Source of the DNA: Pseudomonadota bacterium | GTDB lineage: Bacteria; Pseudomonadota; Gammaproteobacteria; Acidiferrobacterales; Acidiferrobacteraceae | NCBI GenBank assembly: GCA_021777335.1 | Contig: JAJYDT010000005.1 | Span: 1 to 64,000, forward strand | Direction: 5' to 3' | Length of the DNA: 64,000 nt | In this document: piece by piece, positions 36,852 to 45,475 of the stretch | Layout: each line of letters begins with the position of its first letter | Numbering within the stretch: the stretch's first letter is position 1 | Notes under the pieces: model-generated | What the model was told of the DNA's origin: nothing | The model's input: the letters and a program-made list of their open reading frames with translations, nothing else | Databases searched by the model: none | Made by a program: the position numbers and the translations under genes

Positions 36852-38789
36852 TCACTTCTTCCGCTTTTCCTTCACTTCTTCGAATTCAGCATCCACGACG
36901 TTATCCTGCGCGCCTGCGGCGGCCTGCTCGGTGTTCTGGCCTTGGCCAGCTGCGGCTTCGCCCTCGGTGCCCTTGCCCGCATACATCTGCTCCGCCATGC
37001 GGTGGCTTGCCTCCGCGAGCACCTGGGTCTTTGCGACGATCTCGTCCTTGTTGTCGGCCTTCATCGCAGCCTCGAGATCGGAAATCGCCCCCTCGATACG
37101 CTGCTTGTCGTCGGCGGCAAGTTTATCGCCCAGATCCTTCATCGATTTGCGCACGCTGTGCACCATCGAATCCGCCTGATTGCGGGCATCGACCAGTTCG
37201 CGGAGACGCCGATCTTCTTCCGCATGCGCCTCGGCATCCTTGACCATGCGCTCGATCTCGGCCTCGCCAAGACCCGAGGTGGACTTGATGACAATGCGGT
37301 TCTCCTTGCCAGTCGCCTTATCCCGCGCTGACACATGCATGATTCCGTTTGCATCGATATCAAACGTCACCTCGATCTGCGGCACCCCGCGCGGCGCCGG
37401 CGGGATGTCCGTCAGATCGAACTTCCCGAGCGATTTATTGCCCGACGCCATTTCGCGCTCGCCCTGAAGGACGTGCACAGTCACCGCCGTCTGGTTGTCT
37501 TCGGCGGTCGAAAATACCTGCGAAGCCTTGGTCGGGATGGTTGTATTCTTCTGTATCAGCTTGGTCATAACACCGCCCATGGTCTCGATACCGAGCGACA
37601 ACGGGGTGACATCGAGCAGCAGCACATCCTTGACGTCACCGGCGAGCACCCCACCCTGGATCGCGGCGCCAAGCGCCACCGCCTCGTCTGGGTTGACGTC
37701 CTTGCGCGGCTCCTTGCCGAAGAACTCCCGGACCACCTCCTGAACCTTCGGCATCCGGATCTGGCCACCGACCAGGATCACGTCTCCGATGTCGCCAGGG
37801 GACAAACCAGCATCCTTGAGTGCGGTCTTGACCGGCCCGATGGTTCGCTGGATCAGATCCTCGACCAAGCTTTCGAGCTTGGCACGGGTGATCTTTACAT
37901 TCAAATGCTTGGGCCCGCTCGCGTCAGCCGTGATGTACGGCAGGTTCACGTCTGTCTGGGTCCGCGACGAAAGCTCGATCTTGGCCTTCTCGGCGACATC
38001 CTTTAGCCGCTGCAGCGCCAACGGATCCTTGCGCACGTCGATCCCGGTATCCTTGCGGAACTCCTCCACCAGGTAGTCGATGACCCTGAGATCAAAATCC
38101 TCACCACCGAGGAACGTATCGCCGTTCGTGGACAGCACTTCGAACTGGTGCTCGCCATCCACTTCGGCGATTTCGATGATGGAGATGTCGAACGTACCGC
38201 CTCCGAGGTCATAAACGGCAATCTTGCGGTCACCCTCCTGCTTATCCAAGCCAAACGCGAGCGCGGCCGCAGTCGGCTCGTTGATGATGCGCCGCACATT
38301 GAGTCCGGCGATGCGCCCGGCGTCCTTGGTCGCCTGGCGCTGGGAATCGTTGAAATAAGCGGGTACGGTGATGACAGCTTCCGTGACCTCTTCTCCGAGG
38401 TAATCCTCGGCCGTCTTTTTCATCTTCTGGAGCACGCGCGCCGAAATCTCGGGAGCCGCCATCTGCTTGCCTTGCACGTCGACCCAAGCATCGCCATTCT
38501 TCGCCTTGACGATCTTGTATGGCACCATCTTGATGTCGCGCTGCACGACCTCGTCCTCAAACTTACGGCCGATCAGGCGCTTCACGGCATACAGGGTGTT
38601 GCTTGGATTGGTCACTGCCTGACGCTTCGCGGCTTGACCAACAATGATCTCTCCATCATTGGTATAAGCGACAATGGACGGCGTGACGCGATCGCCCTCA
38701 CTGTTCTCGATCACCCGGGGTTTGCCCGCTTCCATTACCGCCACGCAGGAATTCGTGGTGCCCAGGTCGATGCCGATAATCTTTGCCAT
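36852..38789 (-). CDS. dnaK: Chaperone DnaK (Hsp70)
   Basis: The 645-residue Hsp70 begins [20 protein letters not shown]. Nucleotide motifs [14 protein letters not shown] and [10 protein letters not shown] and the linker [15 protein letters not shown] are intact. The lid ends in a Gly/Gln/Ala-rich tail finishing EEVKEKRKK, slightly different from the common EEVKDKK. The ATG at 38789 is set by homology; the open frame extends 36 codons further without support. Confidence 0.98.
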   Translation of the reverse strand: MAKIIGIDLGTTNSCVAVMEAGKPRVIENSEGDRVTPSIVAYTNDGEIIVGQAAKRQAVTNPSNTLYAVKRLIGRKFEDEVVQRDIKMVPYKIVKAKNGDAWVDVQGKQMAAPEISARVLQKMKKTAEDYLGEEVTEAVITVPAYFNDSQRQATKDAGRIAGLNVRRIINEPTAAALAFGLDKQEGDRKIAVYDLGGGTFDISIIEIAEVDGEHQFEVLSTNGDTFLGGEDFDLRVIDYLVEEFRKDTGIDVRKDPLALQRLKDVAEKAKIELSSRTQTDVNLPYITADASGPKHLNVKITRAKLESLVEDLIQRTIGPVKTALKDAGLSPGDIGDVILVGGQIRMPKVQEVVREFFGKEPRKDVNPDEAVALGAAIQGGVLAGDVKDVLLLDVTPLSLGIETMGGVMTKLIQKNTTIPTKASQVFSTAEDNQTAVTVHVLQGEREMASGNKSLGKFDLTDIPPAPRGVPQIEVTFDIDANGIMHVSARDKATGKENRIVIKSTSGLGEAEIERMVKDAEAHAEEDRRLRELVDARNQADSMVHSVRKSMKDLGDKLAADDKQRIEGAISDLEAAMKADNKDEIVAKTQVLAEASHRMAEQMYAGKGTEGEAAAGQGQNTEQAAAGAQDNVVDAEFEEVKEKRKK

Positions 38790-38868
38790 TGCGCTATCCT
38801 CGCCTCCCGCACCGGCGGGGGTTAAAGTTTGTGTCTTTACGCCATTAATGGGGCCGAACCATCCACTT

Positions 38869-39471
38869 TCAAGTCTTAGCCGCTTCCTTGGCGACAATGA
38901 CCATCGCGGGACGTAACAGCCGTCCGTTCAGCAGGTAACCCTTCTGTGCCACCTGCAGCACGTGTCCCGGAGGTATCTCTTGCGTCTCCGTGATGCTCAT
39001 CGCCTGATGCAGCTCAGGGTCGAACCGTTCACCCACGGGGTTTATCGCGGTCAAGCCAAAACGTTCAAGCACCGCGTCCACCTGTCTCAGGGTCAACGCA
39101 AGACCCTCAATCACCTTGCCAACGACCCCCTCATCGGAGATGTCAATCGCCTGGGCACGCTCAAGGTTGTCGCGCACCGTCAGAACCTCTGCGGCAAAGG
39201 CATCGATGGCGAATTTGCGGATATTGGCGATATCGGTCTCGGCCCGACGCCGGATGTTCTCGGTCTCCGCCTTGGCACGCAGAAAACGCTCGTAATGCTC
39301 CGCCGCCTCCGTCTTCGCGGCCTTCAGCTGCCGCTCGAGTTCCTCGACGCGCGGGGATTCAGAGGCATGGTCTGCCTCTGGCTCAGTCGTGGCTTCTTCC
39401 TGCGTTTCAGCCATGGGATCCATGCCGGACTCCTGCTCCGGCGCATGATCCGGGCTCTTCTTTCGACTCAT
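38869..39471 (-). CDS. grpE: Nucleotide exchange factor GrpE
   Basis: The 200-residue protein has an acidic, disordered N-terminus, a long coiled coil ([38 protein letters not shown] in parts) and a C-terminal beta domain with [13 protein letters not shown] and [17 protein letters not shown]. It releases ADP from DnaK. The ATG at 39471 follows GGAGG with 4 bases, so the seven codons upstream are excluded. Confidence 0.96.
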   Translation of the reverse strand: MSRKKSPDHAPEQESGMDPMAETQEEATTEPEADHASESPRVEELERQLKAAKTEAAEHYERFLRAKAETENIRRRAETDIANIRKFAIDAFAAEVLTVRDNLERAQAIDISDEGVVGKVIEGLALTLRQVDAVLERFGLTAINPVGERFDPELHQAMSITETQEIPPGHVLQVAQKGYLLNGRLLRPAMVIVAKEAAKT

Positions 39472-39539
39472 TGTGCCTCCAGGCGGTCGCATTCAGGGGT
39501 GCCAAGGTCACGGAGTTATGGGGCTGCCCTGCACCCCTT

Positions 39540-40601
39540 TCAAGAGGAGGCTGGGGGCTGCGGAAAATCGATATACCCGTCGCTGCTCAGGGCACCGCTC
39601 AGAAGACGTGCTGTCACATCAACGATCGAAATCACCTGCTCATAAGGCATGCGTGTGGGACCGATCACGCCCAGGGTGCCGACAACGCGGCCATCCAGGC
39701 TATAGGAGGCAGTTACAAAACTGCAGTCCTCGAGCGGCTCATAGCCCGACTCGCTGCCAATGAAAATCTGGATACCGCCGGCCTGCATGCTCTGATCGAG
39801 CAAGTGCAGAAGATCCTGTTTGGTATTGAATGCCTCGAACAACTGACGCAGCCGGGCCGAATCGATCTCGGGGATACCGAACAGATTCGACTCCCCCGAT
39901 ACCACCACCTCATCCTCCCCGCGCACCTCCGAGACCACCGCATTCGCCATCTCCACGACCGCGCGGATCACGGACTGCATGTCCTCGCTGTCCTGTTTCA
40001 ACGAATCGACCAGCGCCTTGCGGACATCGGTAAGCTGCATCCCCGAGTAGGTCGCGTTAAAATAGTTCGCGGCCTCGGTCAGCTGGGCCGGGGAATAGGT
40101 CCGGGTCGGTTGCAGGACACGATTGTGCACACGGCCGTCCTGCGTGACGAGAATCGCGAGCAGGCGCTTTGGCGACAGGGTGAGGAACTCCAGGTGCCGA
40201 AACGCCGCCTGGTCCCGCCTCGGGACGCGCACGACCCCTGTGAGTTGAGTGATCTGTGACAGAAGCGCCGAAGCTGCCTCAAGCAGCTGTTGCGGCTCAT
40301 GGTCCGCCCCAAGGTCACCCTCAATACGACGCACATGCTCTGACTGCAGCGGCCTGATCGTCAGAAGACTGTCCACGAACAGTCGGTAGCCAAGCTGGGT
40401 CGGCACCCGACCCGCCGAGGTATGCGGGGAACGAACCAGTCCAAGCTCCTCCAGATCGGCCATAATATTGCGTATGGTGGCCGAGCTCAGCTCAAGACCG
40501 GCATGTTTTGCCAAGGTACGCGAGCCGACCGGCTGACCTTCCGCGATATAGCGCTCGATCAGCAGCTTGAGCAGGATTTCGGCACGCGGATTAATCATCA
40601 T
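39540..40601 (-). CDS. hrcA: Heat-inducible transcription repressor HrcA
   Basis: The 353-residue repressor has an N-terminal winged helix (EGQPVGSRTLAKHAGLELSSATIRNIMADLEELG in parts) followed by SPHTSAGRVPTQLGYRLFVD, the HrcA signature. It binds CIRCE and is folded with GroEL help in other bacteria. The ATG at 40601 has AGGA upstream; a GTG seven codons earlier lies inside the CIRCE element. It is the first gene of the heat-shock operon it should control. Confidence 0.96.
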   Translation of the reverse strand: MMINPRAEILLKLLIERYIAEGQPVGSRTLAKHAGLELSSATIRNIMADLEELGLVRSPHTSAGRVPTQLGYRLFVDSLLTIRPLQSEHVRRIEGDLGADHEPQQLLEAASALLSQITQLTGVVRVPRRDQAAFRHLEFLTLSPKRLLAILVTQDGRVHNRVLQPTRTYSPAQLTEAANYFNATYSGMQLTDVRKALVDSLKQDSEDMQSVIRAVVEMANAVVSEVRGEDEVVVSGESNLFGIPEIDSARLRQLFEAFNTKQDLLHLLDQSMQAGGIQIFIGSESGYEPLEDCSFVTASYSLDGRVVGTLGVIGPTRMPYEQVISIVDVTARLLSGALSSDGYIDFPQPPASS

Positions 40602-40615
40602 TAAGGAATATCCTG

Positions 40616-40642
40616 TTAGCACTCAATTAAATAGAGTGCTAA
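40616..40642. promoter_or_regulatory. CIRCE operator (HrcA binding site)
   Basis: TTAGCACTC-AATTAAATA-GAGTGCTAA is a perfect match to the CIRCE consensus TTAGCACTC-N9-GAGTGCTAA. It lies 15 bases before the hrcA ATG, so HrcA should repress its own operon hrcA-grpE-dnaK-dnaJ. The divergent nadK gene starts about 110 bases away. Confidence 0.97.
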
Positions 40643-40753
40643 TACAAAAAGCTAGCAATGCCGGGGCAAACCGTCAACCCGGGTCCTGGAAACACGCATT
40701 CTCGAGGTCGGGGCGCTCATGTTAGCTTATCGGCATCAGCCCTAGGGGAAATC

Positions 40754-41644
40754 ATGTCCGCAGTCATCCATACCTCCATCCGTACCATCGGTCTGTTCGG
40801 CAAGTACGGCGACGAACGTTTCGCTCCAACCATGCGCAATCTCTGCACCTTCCTGCGGAAACGGGATCTCGAAATCATCCTTGAATCCGCGACCGCCGAG
40901 GTGGTTGACCTGCCTGCCTCCGACCTTAGAATCCTGCCGCTCAGCAAGATCGGTGCGGAGATCGACCTCGCCATCGTCATCGGTGGCGATGGGACCCTGC
41001 TGAACGTCGCGCGGGCGCTGGCGGCCCACCACGTGCCGCTGGTAGGGGTCAACGTGGGGCGGCTGGGCTTTCTCGCGGATATCTCCAGGGATGACATGAT
41101 CAAAGTCATCGGCCGGATCCTCGATGGGGAATTCCAGATTGAAGAGCGCTTCATGCTGTACGCCGAAATTATTCGTGACGAGCGCGTAGTCCACGCTTCG
41201 CATGCCTTCAACGATGTCGTCGTGAACAAGCTGGGACTCGCCCGTCTGATCGAGATCGAAACGCACATCGACGGCCAGCTCGTCAACCGTACCCGCGCTG
41301 ACGGGATCATCGTTGCCACCCCGACCGGATCCACCGCCTACGCGATGTCCGCGGGAGGACCCATCCTTCATCCCACCTTGCCGGCGATCGTGGTCGTACC
41401 GATCTGCCCGCACACACTGAGCCATCGGCCAATTGCGATCAACAGCAGCTCTCGGGTCGAGCTCGTCATGAGTGGCGATCAGAGTGCCCATGTTACCTTC
41501 GACGGTCAGGCCAATTACGCGCTCCAGGACGACGACCGTATCGTGGTACGACGCGCCGACAACATGGTAACCCTCATCCACCCTTCCAGCCGGAACCACT
41601 ACTACGAAATGCTGCGTGTGAAACTCCACTGGGGTCGCCCCTGA
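40754..41644 (+). CDS. nadK: NAD kinase
   Basis: The 296-residue enzyme phosphorylates NAD to NADP. GGDGTLL at 77-83 is the diphosphate-binding motif, followed by GVNVGRLGFLAD, FNDVVVNK, and TPTGSTAYAMSAGGPI. The ATG at 40754 has AGGGG upstream; the preceding 32 open codons are ignored. Its stop overlaps the recN ATG by one base, the usual nadK-recN pair. Confidence 0.96.
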   Translation: MSAVIHTSIRTIGLFGKYGDERFAPTMRNLCTFLRKRDLEIILESATAEVVDLPASDLRILPLSKIGAEIDLAIVIGGDGTLLNVARALAAHHVPLVGVNVGRLGFLADISRDDMIKVIGRILDGEFQIEERFMLYAEIIRDERVVHASHAFNDVVVNKLGLARLIEIETHIDGQLVNRTRADGIIVATPTGSTAYAMSAGGPILHPTLPAIVVVPICPHTLSHRPIAINSSSRVELVMSGDQSAHVTFDGQANYALQDDDRIVVRRADNMVTLIHPSSRNHYYEMLRVKLHWGRP

Positions 41645-43305
41645 TGCTCTCGGAGCTTTCAATCCGGGACGTCGCGATCATCGACCGTGCCGAGCTGAAT
41701 CTTGAAGATGGGCTGACGGTAATCACCGGAGAGACCGGGGCCGGAAAATCGATAGCGGTTGATGCGCTCGCGCTCGCACTTGGCGGCCGTGCTGGCAATG
41801 ACCTTATCCGGACCGGGGCCACTCGCGCCGAAGTGGTTGCGCGCTTCCGGATCCACGATCAGAGCGCGGCCGCCAACTGGCTGCGTCATCAGGAGTTGCT
41901 CGAAGACGCGGACTGCATCATCCGCCGGACCCTGGACACCAAAGGGTCGCGCGCATTTGTGAATGGCCGGCCCGTGCCCATACAATCCTTAAAAGAGCTC
42001 GGACAGCTTCTGGTGGAACTCCATGGGCAGCACGAACATCAGTCGCTGCTGCGCGCCTCCGTGCAACGCGCGGTGCTCGACGGGTACGCCGGACAATCGG
42101 CTGCGGCCGCGACACTTATGGATGAATTTCAGGCACTTTCCAGGGCGCGTGAGCGGCTCGCGGCGCTTGCCGAAGAGCGCGCCGCGCGTGAGGCGCGCCG
42201 GAACCTCGTCGAGCACGAACTCAAAGAACTGCGGGAGCTCAATCTCGGGAGGGAGGAAATCCTGCATCTTGGGGACACACACCGCCGCGCCGCTCATGCC
42301 CTCGAGATGGGCGAAGGCCTCAGTGCCGCGCACTCGGCGCTTGAAGACGATACCGAAGGTGCTCGTGCGCGCATCAGCGCGGCAACAGCGCACCTGAAGA
42401 CGCTGACGGCGTTCGACAGAGGCCTTGCGCCGCTTTCTGATCGTCTAGATGCGATATTGATTGAAATCGATGATATCGGCCACGAGTTGCGGGTCGCGCA
42501 GCAGGATGTTGAGCTCGATCCGGCCGGATTTGCACGCATCGAGGCGGAGCTTGCCCAGGTAGAGCGACTCGCCCGCAAACACCGTATAGGCGCCGGAGAC
42601 CTGCCGGCCCTGCGAGGCCAGCTGGAACAGGAACTACAGAAATGGGGCAACCTTGACGAAGCCGCGGAGGAACTCGCCACGCGCATCGGTACGCTTGAGA
42701 TCTCCTGCCGGGAGGCCGCGGTGCGTTTAAGCAAGGCCCGCGAGGTGGCAGCAAACCGCCTGGGCACCAAGATCACCCGCCGCCTGCCCTCGCTTGGCCT
42801 GCCCGGAGCCCGCTTCGAGGTCCACCTTGAACCGCTTCCGTCACTCACTGCGCACGGGGCCGAACAGATCGAATTTACGTTGAGCACAAACCTGGGACAG
42901 GAACCCCGGCCGCTCGCACGGGTGGCCTCTGGCGGCGAGTTGTCGCGCGTCAGTCTCGCCCTGCAGGTCGAGCTCGCGGGCGTAGCGGCCATACCAACGT
43001 TGATCTTCGATGAGGTGGACGTCGGCATTGGTGGCGCTGTGGCCGAGATTGTCGGACGCGAACTCAAAGCGCTGGCTCGGGATCGGCAGGTGCTGTGCAT
43101 CACACACCTCGCACAAGTGGCCGTTCATGGCATGCACCACTATCGGGTCCGGAAGCAGGCGTGGCGTGCTGGCGTGAAGACATTGATTGAGCCATTGACG
43201 GGAAACCACAGGGTGCAGGAGATCGCGCGCATGCTGGGCGGCGTCGAAGAGACACCGCAGACCGTCGCCCTGGCCTCGGAGATGCTCAGTCGTGTCGGGT
43301 CCTGA
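41644..43305 (+). CDS. recN: DNA repair protein RecN
   Basis: The 553-residue SMC-like protein acts in double-strand-break repair. Walker A GETGAGKS is at 29-36, a long central coiled coil carries Arg/Glu/Leu-rich helices, and the C-terminal ABC signature RVASGGELSRVSLAL plus Walker B LIFDEVDVGIGG are intact. LexA control is common for this gene elsewhere, but I saw no clear SOS box here. Confidence 0.96.
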   Translation: MLSELSIRDVAIIDRAELNLEDGLTVITGETGAGKSIAVDALALALGGRAGNDLIRTGATRAEVVARFRIHDQSAAANWLRHQELLEDADCIIRRTLDTKGSRAFVNGRPVPIQSLKELGQLLVELHGQHEHQSLLRASVQRAVLDGYAGQSAAAATLMDEFQALSRARERLAALAEERAAREARRNLVEHELKELRELNLGREEILHLGDTHRRAAHALEMGEGLSAAHSALEDDTEGARARISAATAHLKTLTAFDRGLAPLSDRLDAILIEIDDIGHELRVAQQDVELDPAGFARIEAELAQVERLARKHRIGAGDLPALRGQLEQELQKWGNLDEAAEELATRIGTLEISCREAAVRLSKAREVAANRLGTKITRRLPSLGLPGARFEVHLEPLPSLTAHGAEQIEFTLSTNLGQEPRPLARVASGGELSRVSLALQVELAGVAAIPTLIFDEVDVGIGGAVAEIVGRELKALARDRQVLCITHLAQVAVHGMHHYRVRKQAWRAGVKTLIEPLTGNHRVQEIARMLGGVEETPQTVALASEMLSRVGS

Positions 43306-43843
43306 TTCGGTAAGAACACAGTCAGCGTCGGTCCCCACCATCCGCCCGGCAGCGATCGGTGACGTGCCCTACATGCACGAGCTCATCGAGTCTCACTCAC
43401 GGGTCGGCAACCTCCTGCCGCGCCCCATGAGTGAACTGTACCGGCACCTGCGCGACTTCTTCGTGATCGAGATCGATGGCAAGGTGGCAGCCATCGGCGC
43501 ACTTGAGATCTTCACCGAAGACCTTGGCGAGGTCCGCAGTCTCGTGGTCGCGGAACGTTACGGACGCAAGGGTCTTGGGAGTCTGCTTGTGCGGCGGATT
43601 ATCGGGGAGGCAGGTCGCATCGGTCTACGCCGGCTAATGGCCCTCACCTATGCACCGGCATTCTTCCACCGGCTTGGTTTCCGCACGGTGCCGATTGATA
43701 CCTTGCCGGAGAAGGTATGGAACGTCTGCCTCAAGTGTTACAAGTACCAGAACTGCGACGAAACCGCAGTCGTGCTGCAACTCGAGCACCACAACATGCC
43801 TTCGCGCGGCGCGCAGGACGAGCCGGATAACCTTGCCACTTGA
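43292..43843 (+). CDS. GNAT acetyltransferase, short N-acetylglutamate-synthase-like
   Basis: The 183-residue GNAT protein has the acetyl-CoA motif VAERYGRKGLGSLLVRRI near residue 95 and a C-terminal block FFHRLGFRTVPIDTLPEKVWNVCLKCYKYQNCDETAVVLQL (in pieces). The LPEKVW..C..C....CDE pattern is typical of stand-alone ArgA-type acetyltransferase domains lacking the amino acid kinase half. A role in arginine synthesis is plausible but not shown. It overlaps the recN end by 14 bases. Confidence 0.8.
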   Translation: MSGPDSVRTQSASVPTIRPAAIGDVPYMHELIESHSRVGNLLPRPMSELYRHLRDFFVIEIDGKVAAIGALEIFTEDLGEVRSLVVAERYGRKGLGSLLVRRIIGEAGRIGLRRLMALTYAPAFFHRLGFRTVPIDTLPEKVWNVCLKCYKYQNCDETAVVLQLEHHNMPSRGAQDEPDNLAT

Positions 43844-43870
43844 CACGGAAACCGCCGCAGCAGGCGCGAC

Positions 43871-44311
43871 TCATGGCCCCTTCTTCGAGCATTTCCCGTG
43901 CTTCTTCATACCGATGCAGGTACCGTACATGTACAGTGAGTGGCTGTCGACCGCGAACCCGATCTTCTCGGCGACACGCCGCTGCCGTTCCTCGATCGCG
44001 GGGTCATAGAACTCGAGTACTCTCCCGCACTCGACGCACACGATGTGGTCGTGATGTCCACCGTGGTTTATCTCGAACACCGACCTTCCGCCCTCGAAGT
44101 TGTGGCGGATCACGAGGCCGGCAGCCTCGAATTGGGTCAGGACACGATAGACGGTGGCAAGTCCGACCTCCTCCCCCATCTCAAGCAATGCCTTATACAC
44201 ATCTTCGGCACTCATGTGACGAACCTTGGCATCTTCAAGGATGTTGAGGATCTTCAGGCGCGGCAGGGTGGCTTTGAGGCCGGCCTTTTTGAGGTCAGCG
44301 GTATCCGTCAT
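43871..44311 (-). CDS. fur: Ferric uptake regulator Fur
   Basis: The 146-residue metal-dependent repressor starts MTDTADLKKAGLKATLPRLK. The winged helix includes EEVGLATVYRVLTQFEAAGLV, and the metal region GGHHDHIVCVECGRVLEFYD holds the His cluster and CxxC. A second Cys pair is at the C-terminus (GTCIGM, HGKC). It is divergent from bamE, the common fur-bamE pair. Iron-dependent repression is expected. Confidence 0.96.
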   Translation of the reverse strand: MTDTADLKKAGLKATLPRLKILNILEDAKVRHMSAEDVYKALLEMGEEVGLATVYRVLTQFEAAGLVIRHNFEGGRSVFEINHGGHHDHIVCVECGRVLEFYDPAIEERQRRVAEKIGFAVDSHSLYMYGTCIGMKKHGKCSKKGP

Positions 44312-44411
44312 CGGGGCAGAATAGCCTAATCGCCCGGCCGCATCAAAAGAAACACACCAGACCAAGCCCACCCCTATGGGTTTTTGCACCGGCGGCCGGT
44401 ATTATGTCAGC

Positions 44412-44756
44412 ATGCGTCTTACGCTCCGCGCCCGCCAGTTGTGTCTGATTGCGCTGGCAACCCTCGCCAGCGGCGGTTGCTCATTGCTCTATCAGCCCAA
44501 TATCCAGCAGGGCAATATCATTACCGCGCACGCACTGCATGAACTCCGCGTCGGAATGACCAAAGATCAGGTGCGCTACCTCCTGGGGACGCCACCGATC
44601 CGCGATGCATTCTTTCACGACCGCTGGGATTATTACTATTCATTCCAGAAAGACGGTGGCAAACGCGTCCAGCAAACGCTAACTCTTCATTTCGCGAATG
44701 GGCGACTTGCGTCCATGAGCGGCATGATCGCGCCGACACCTAACCCCCCGAGCTGA
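44412..44756 (+). CDS. bamE: Outer membrane assembly lipoprotein BamE
   Basis: The 114-residue lipoprotein has a short signal with lipobox ending GGC at residue 23. The BamE (SmpA/OmlA) domain follows: QGNIITAHALHELRVGMTKDQVRYLLGTPPIRDAFFHDRWDYYY in parts. It belongs to the BAM complex inserting outer-membrane proteins. The start at 44412 (MRLTLRARQ) gives a normal signal. Its last 17 bases overlap the convergent rnfH. Confidence 0.94.
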   Translation: MRLTLRARQLCLIALATLASGGCSLLYQPNIQQGNIITAHALHELRVGMTKDQVRYLLGTPPIRDAFFHDRWDYYYSFQKDGGKRVQQTLTLHFANGRLASMSGMIAPTPNPPS

Positions 44757-45045
44757 GACGGCGCTGTCGGCCTGCCCGTATGCGCCGCCTCTCCTTCGCT
44801 CCAACGGCGAGCGCACGGTAAATTTCAACCCGGTCTCCGGGCCTGACGAGGGCATCAAGCGCCACCGCGCGGCCGAAAATGCCGACCGGCTGTTGCTCAA
44901 GATCAATCTCTGGTGCCAGATCGAGGATACCGGATCGGTCGATCACCTGCGCAACCGTGGCTCCTTCCAAAGCGGACACCGACAACCGCCACTGATGTGC
45001 ACTCCCGCAATAGACGACCTCGACCTCAAACTCCCCGTCCGCCAT
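44740..45045 (-). CDS. rnfH: RnfH family ubiquitin-fold protein
   Basis: The 101-residue protein has a beta-grasp fold pattern: FEVEVVYCGSAHQWRLSVSAL, ATVAQVIDRSGIL, VGIFGRAVALDALVRPGDRVEIYRAL. RnfH is encoded next to ratA across gammaproteobacteria; its role is unclear. A basic Arg-rich tail follows. The ATG at 45045 overlaps the ratA end by 20 bases. Confidence 0.92.
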   Translation of the reverse strand: MADGEFEVEVVYCGSAHQWRLSVSALEGATVAQVIDRSGILDLAPEIDLEQQPVGIFGRAVALDALVRPGDRVEIYRALAVGAKERRRIRAGRQRRLSSGG

Positions 45046-45475
45046 TCCCGTATACCTGTTTCGCGCGGTTCCGGAAGCCATCGACCATACTGTTGGCGAT
45101 GGCTCCGAATACCGGGCCCATAGCCATCCCAAGGAGACGGCTCGAGAACTCAAATTCGAGGTCGAGCGAGATCTTGCTCGAGGCGTCATCAAGCGCGAGA
45201 AACACCCAGTTTCCGTCGAGCTTGCTGAACGGTCCTTCCACGAGATGCATCTCCATACGCTCATTTGCGTAGAGCCGGTTGCTCGTAGTAAAGCAGTGCG
45301 TCAGACCCTTGTACGCGATGTCGATCGACGCAATAACCGTATCCTCCGTCCGTGAAAGCACACGCGCGCCTCCGCACCACGGCAGAAACTCGGGATAACG
45401 TTCAATATCGGATACAAGCAGGAACATCTCATGTGCCGAATAAGGTACAAGTGCCGACCGTCTGATCACCGTCAC
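45026..45475 (-). CDS. ratA: RatA-like START-domain protein (ribosome association toxin / coenzyme Q binding)
   Basis: The 149-residue protein has the polyketide cyclase/START fold seen in RatA and Coq10: LVPYSAHEMFLLVSDIERYPEFLPWCGGARVLSR, then FTTSNRL and VEGPFSKLDGNWVF. RatA blocks 70S formation in Escherichia coli, while Coq10 homologues bind ubiquinone. I start at the GTG at 45475, which forms a GTGA overlap with the upstream transporter stop and has AGGA 6 bases before it. Confidence 0.9.
   Translation of the reverse strand: MTVIRRSALVPYSAHEMFLLVSDIERYPEFLPWCGGARVLSRTEDTVIASIDIAYKGLTHCFTTSNRLYANERMEMHLVEGPFSKLDGNWVFLALDDASSKISLDLEFEFSSRLLGMAMGPVFGAIANSMVDGFRNRAKQVYGNGGRGV

Noticed and set aside
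40742-41662. Minus-strand ORF of 306 codons opposite nadK
   Set aside because: Antisense shadow of nadK; the nadK frame has all kinase motifs.
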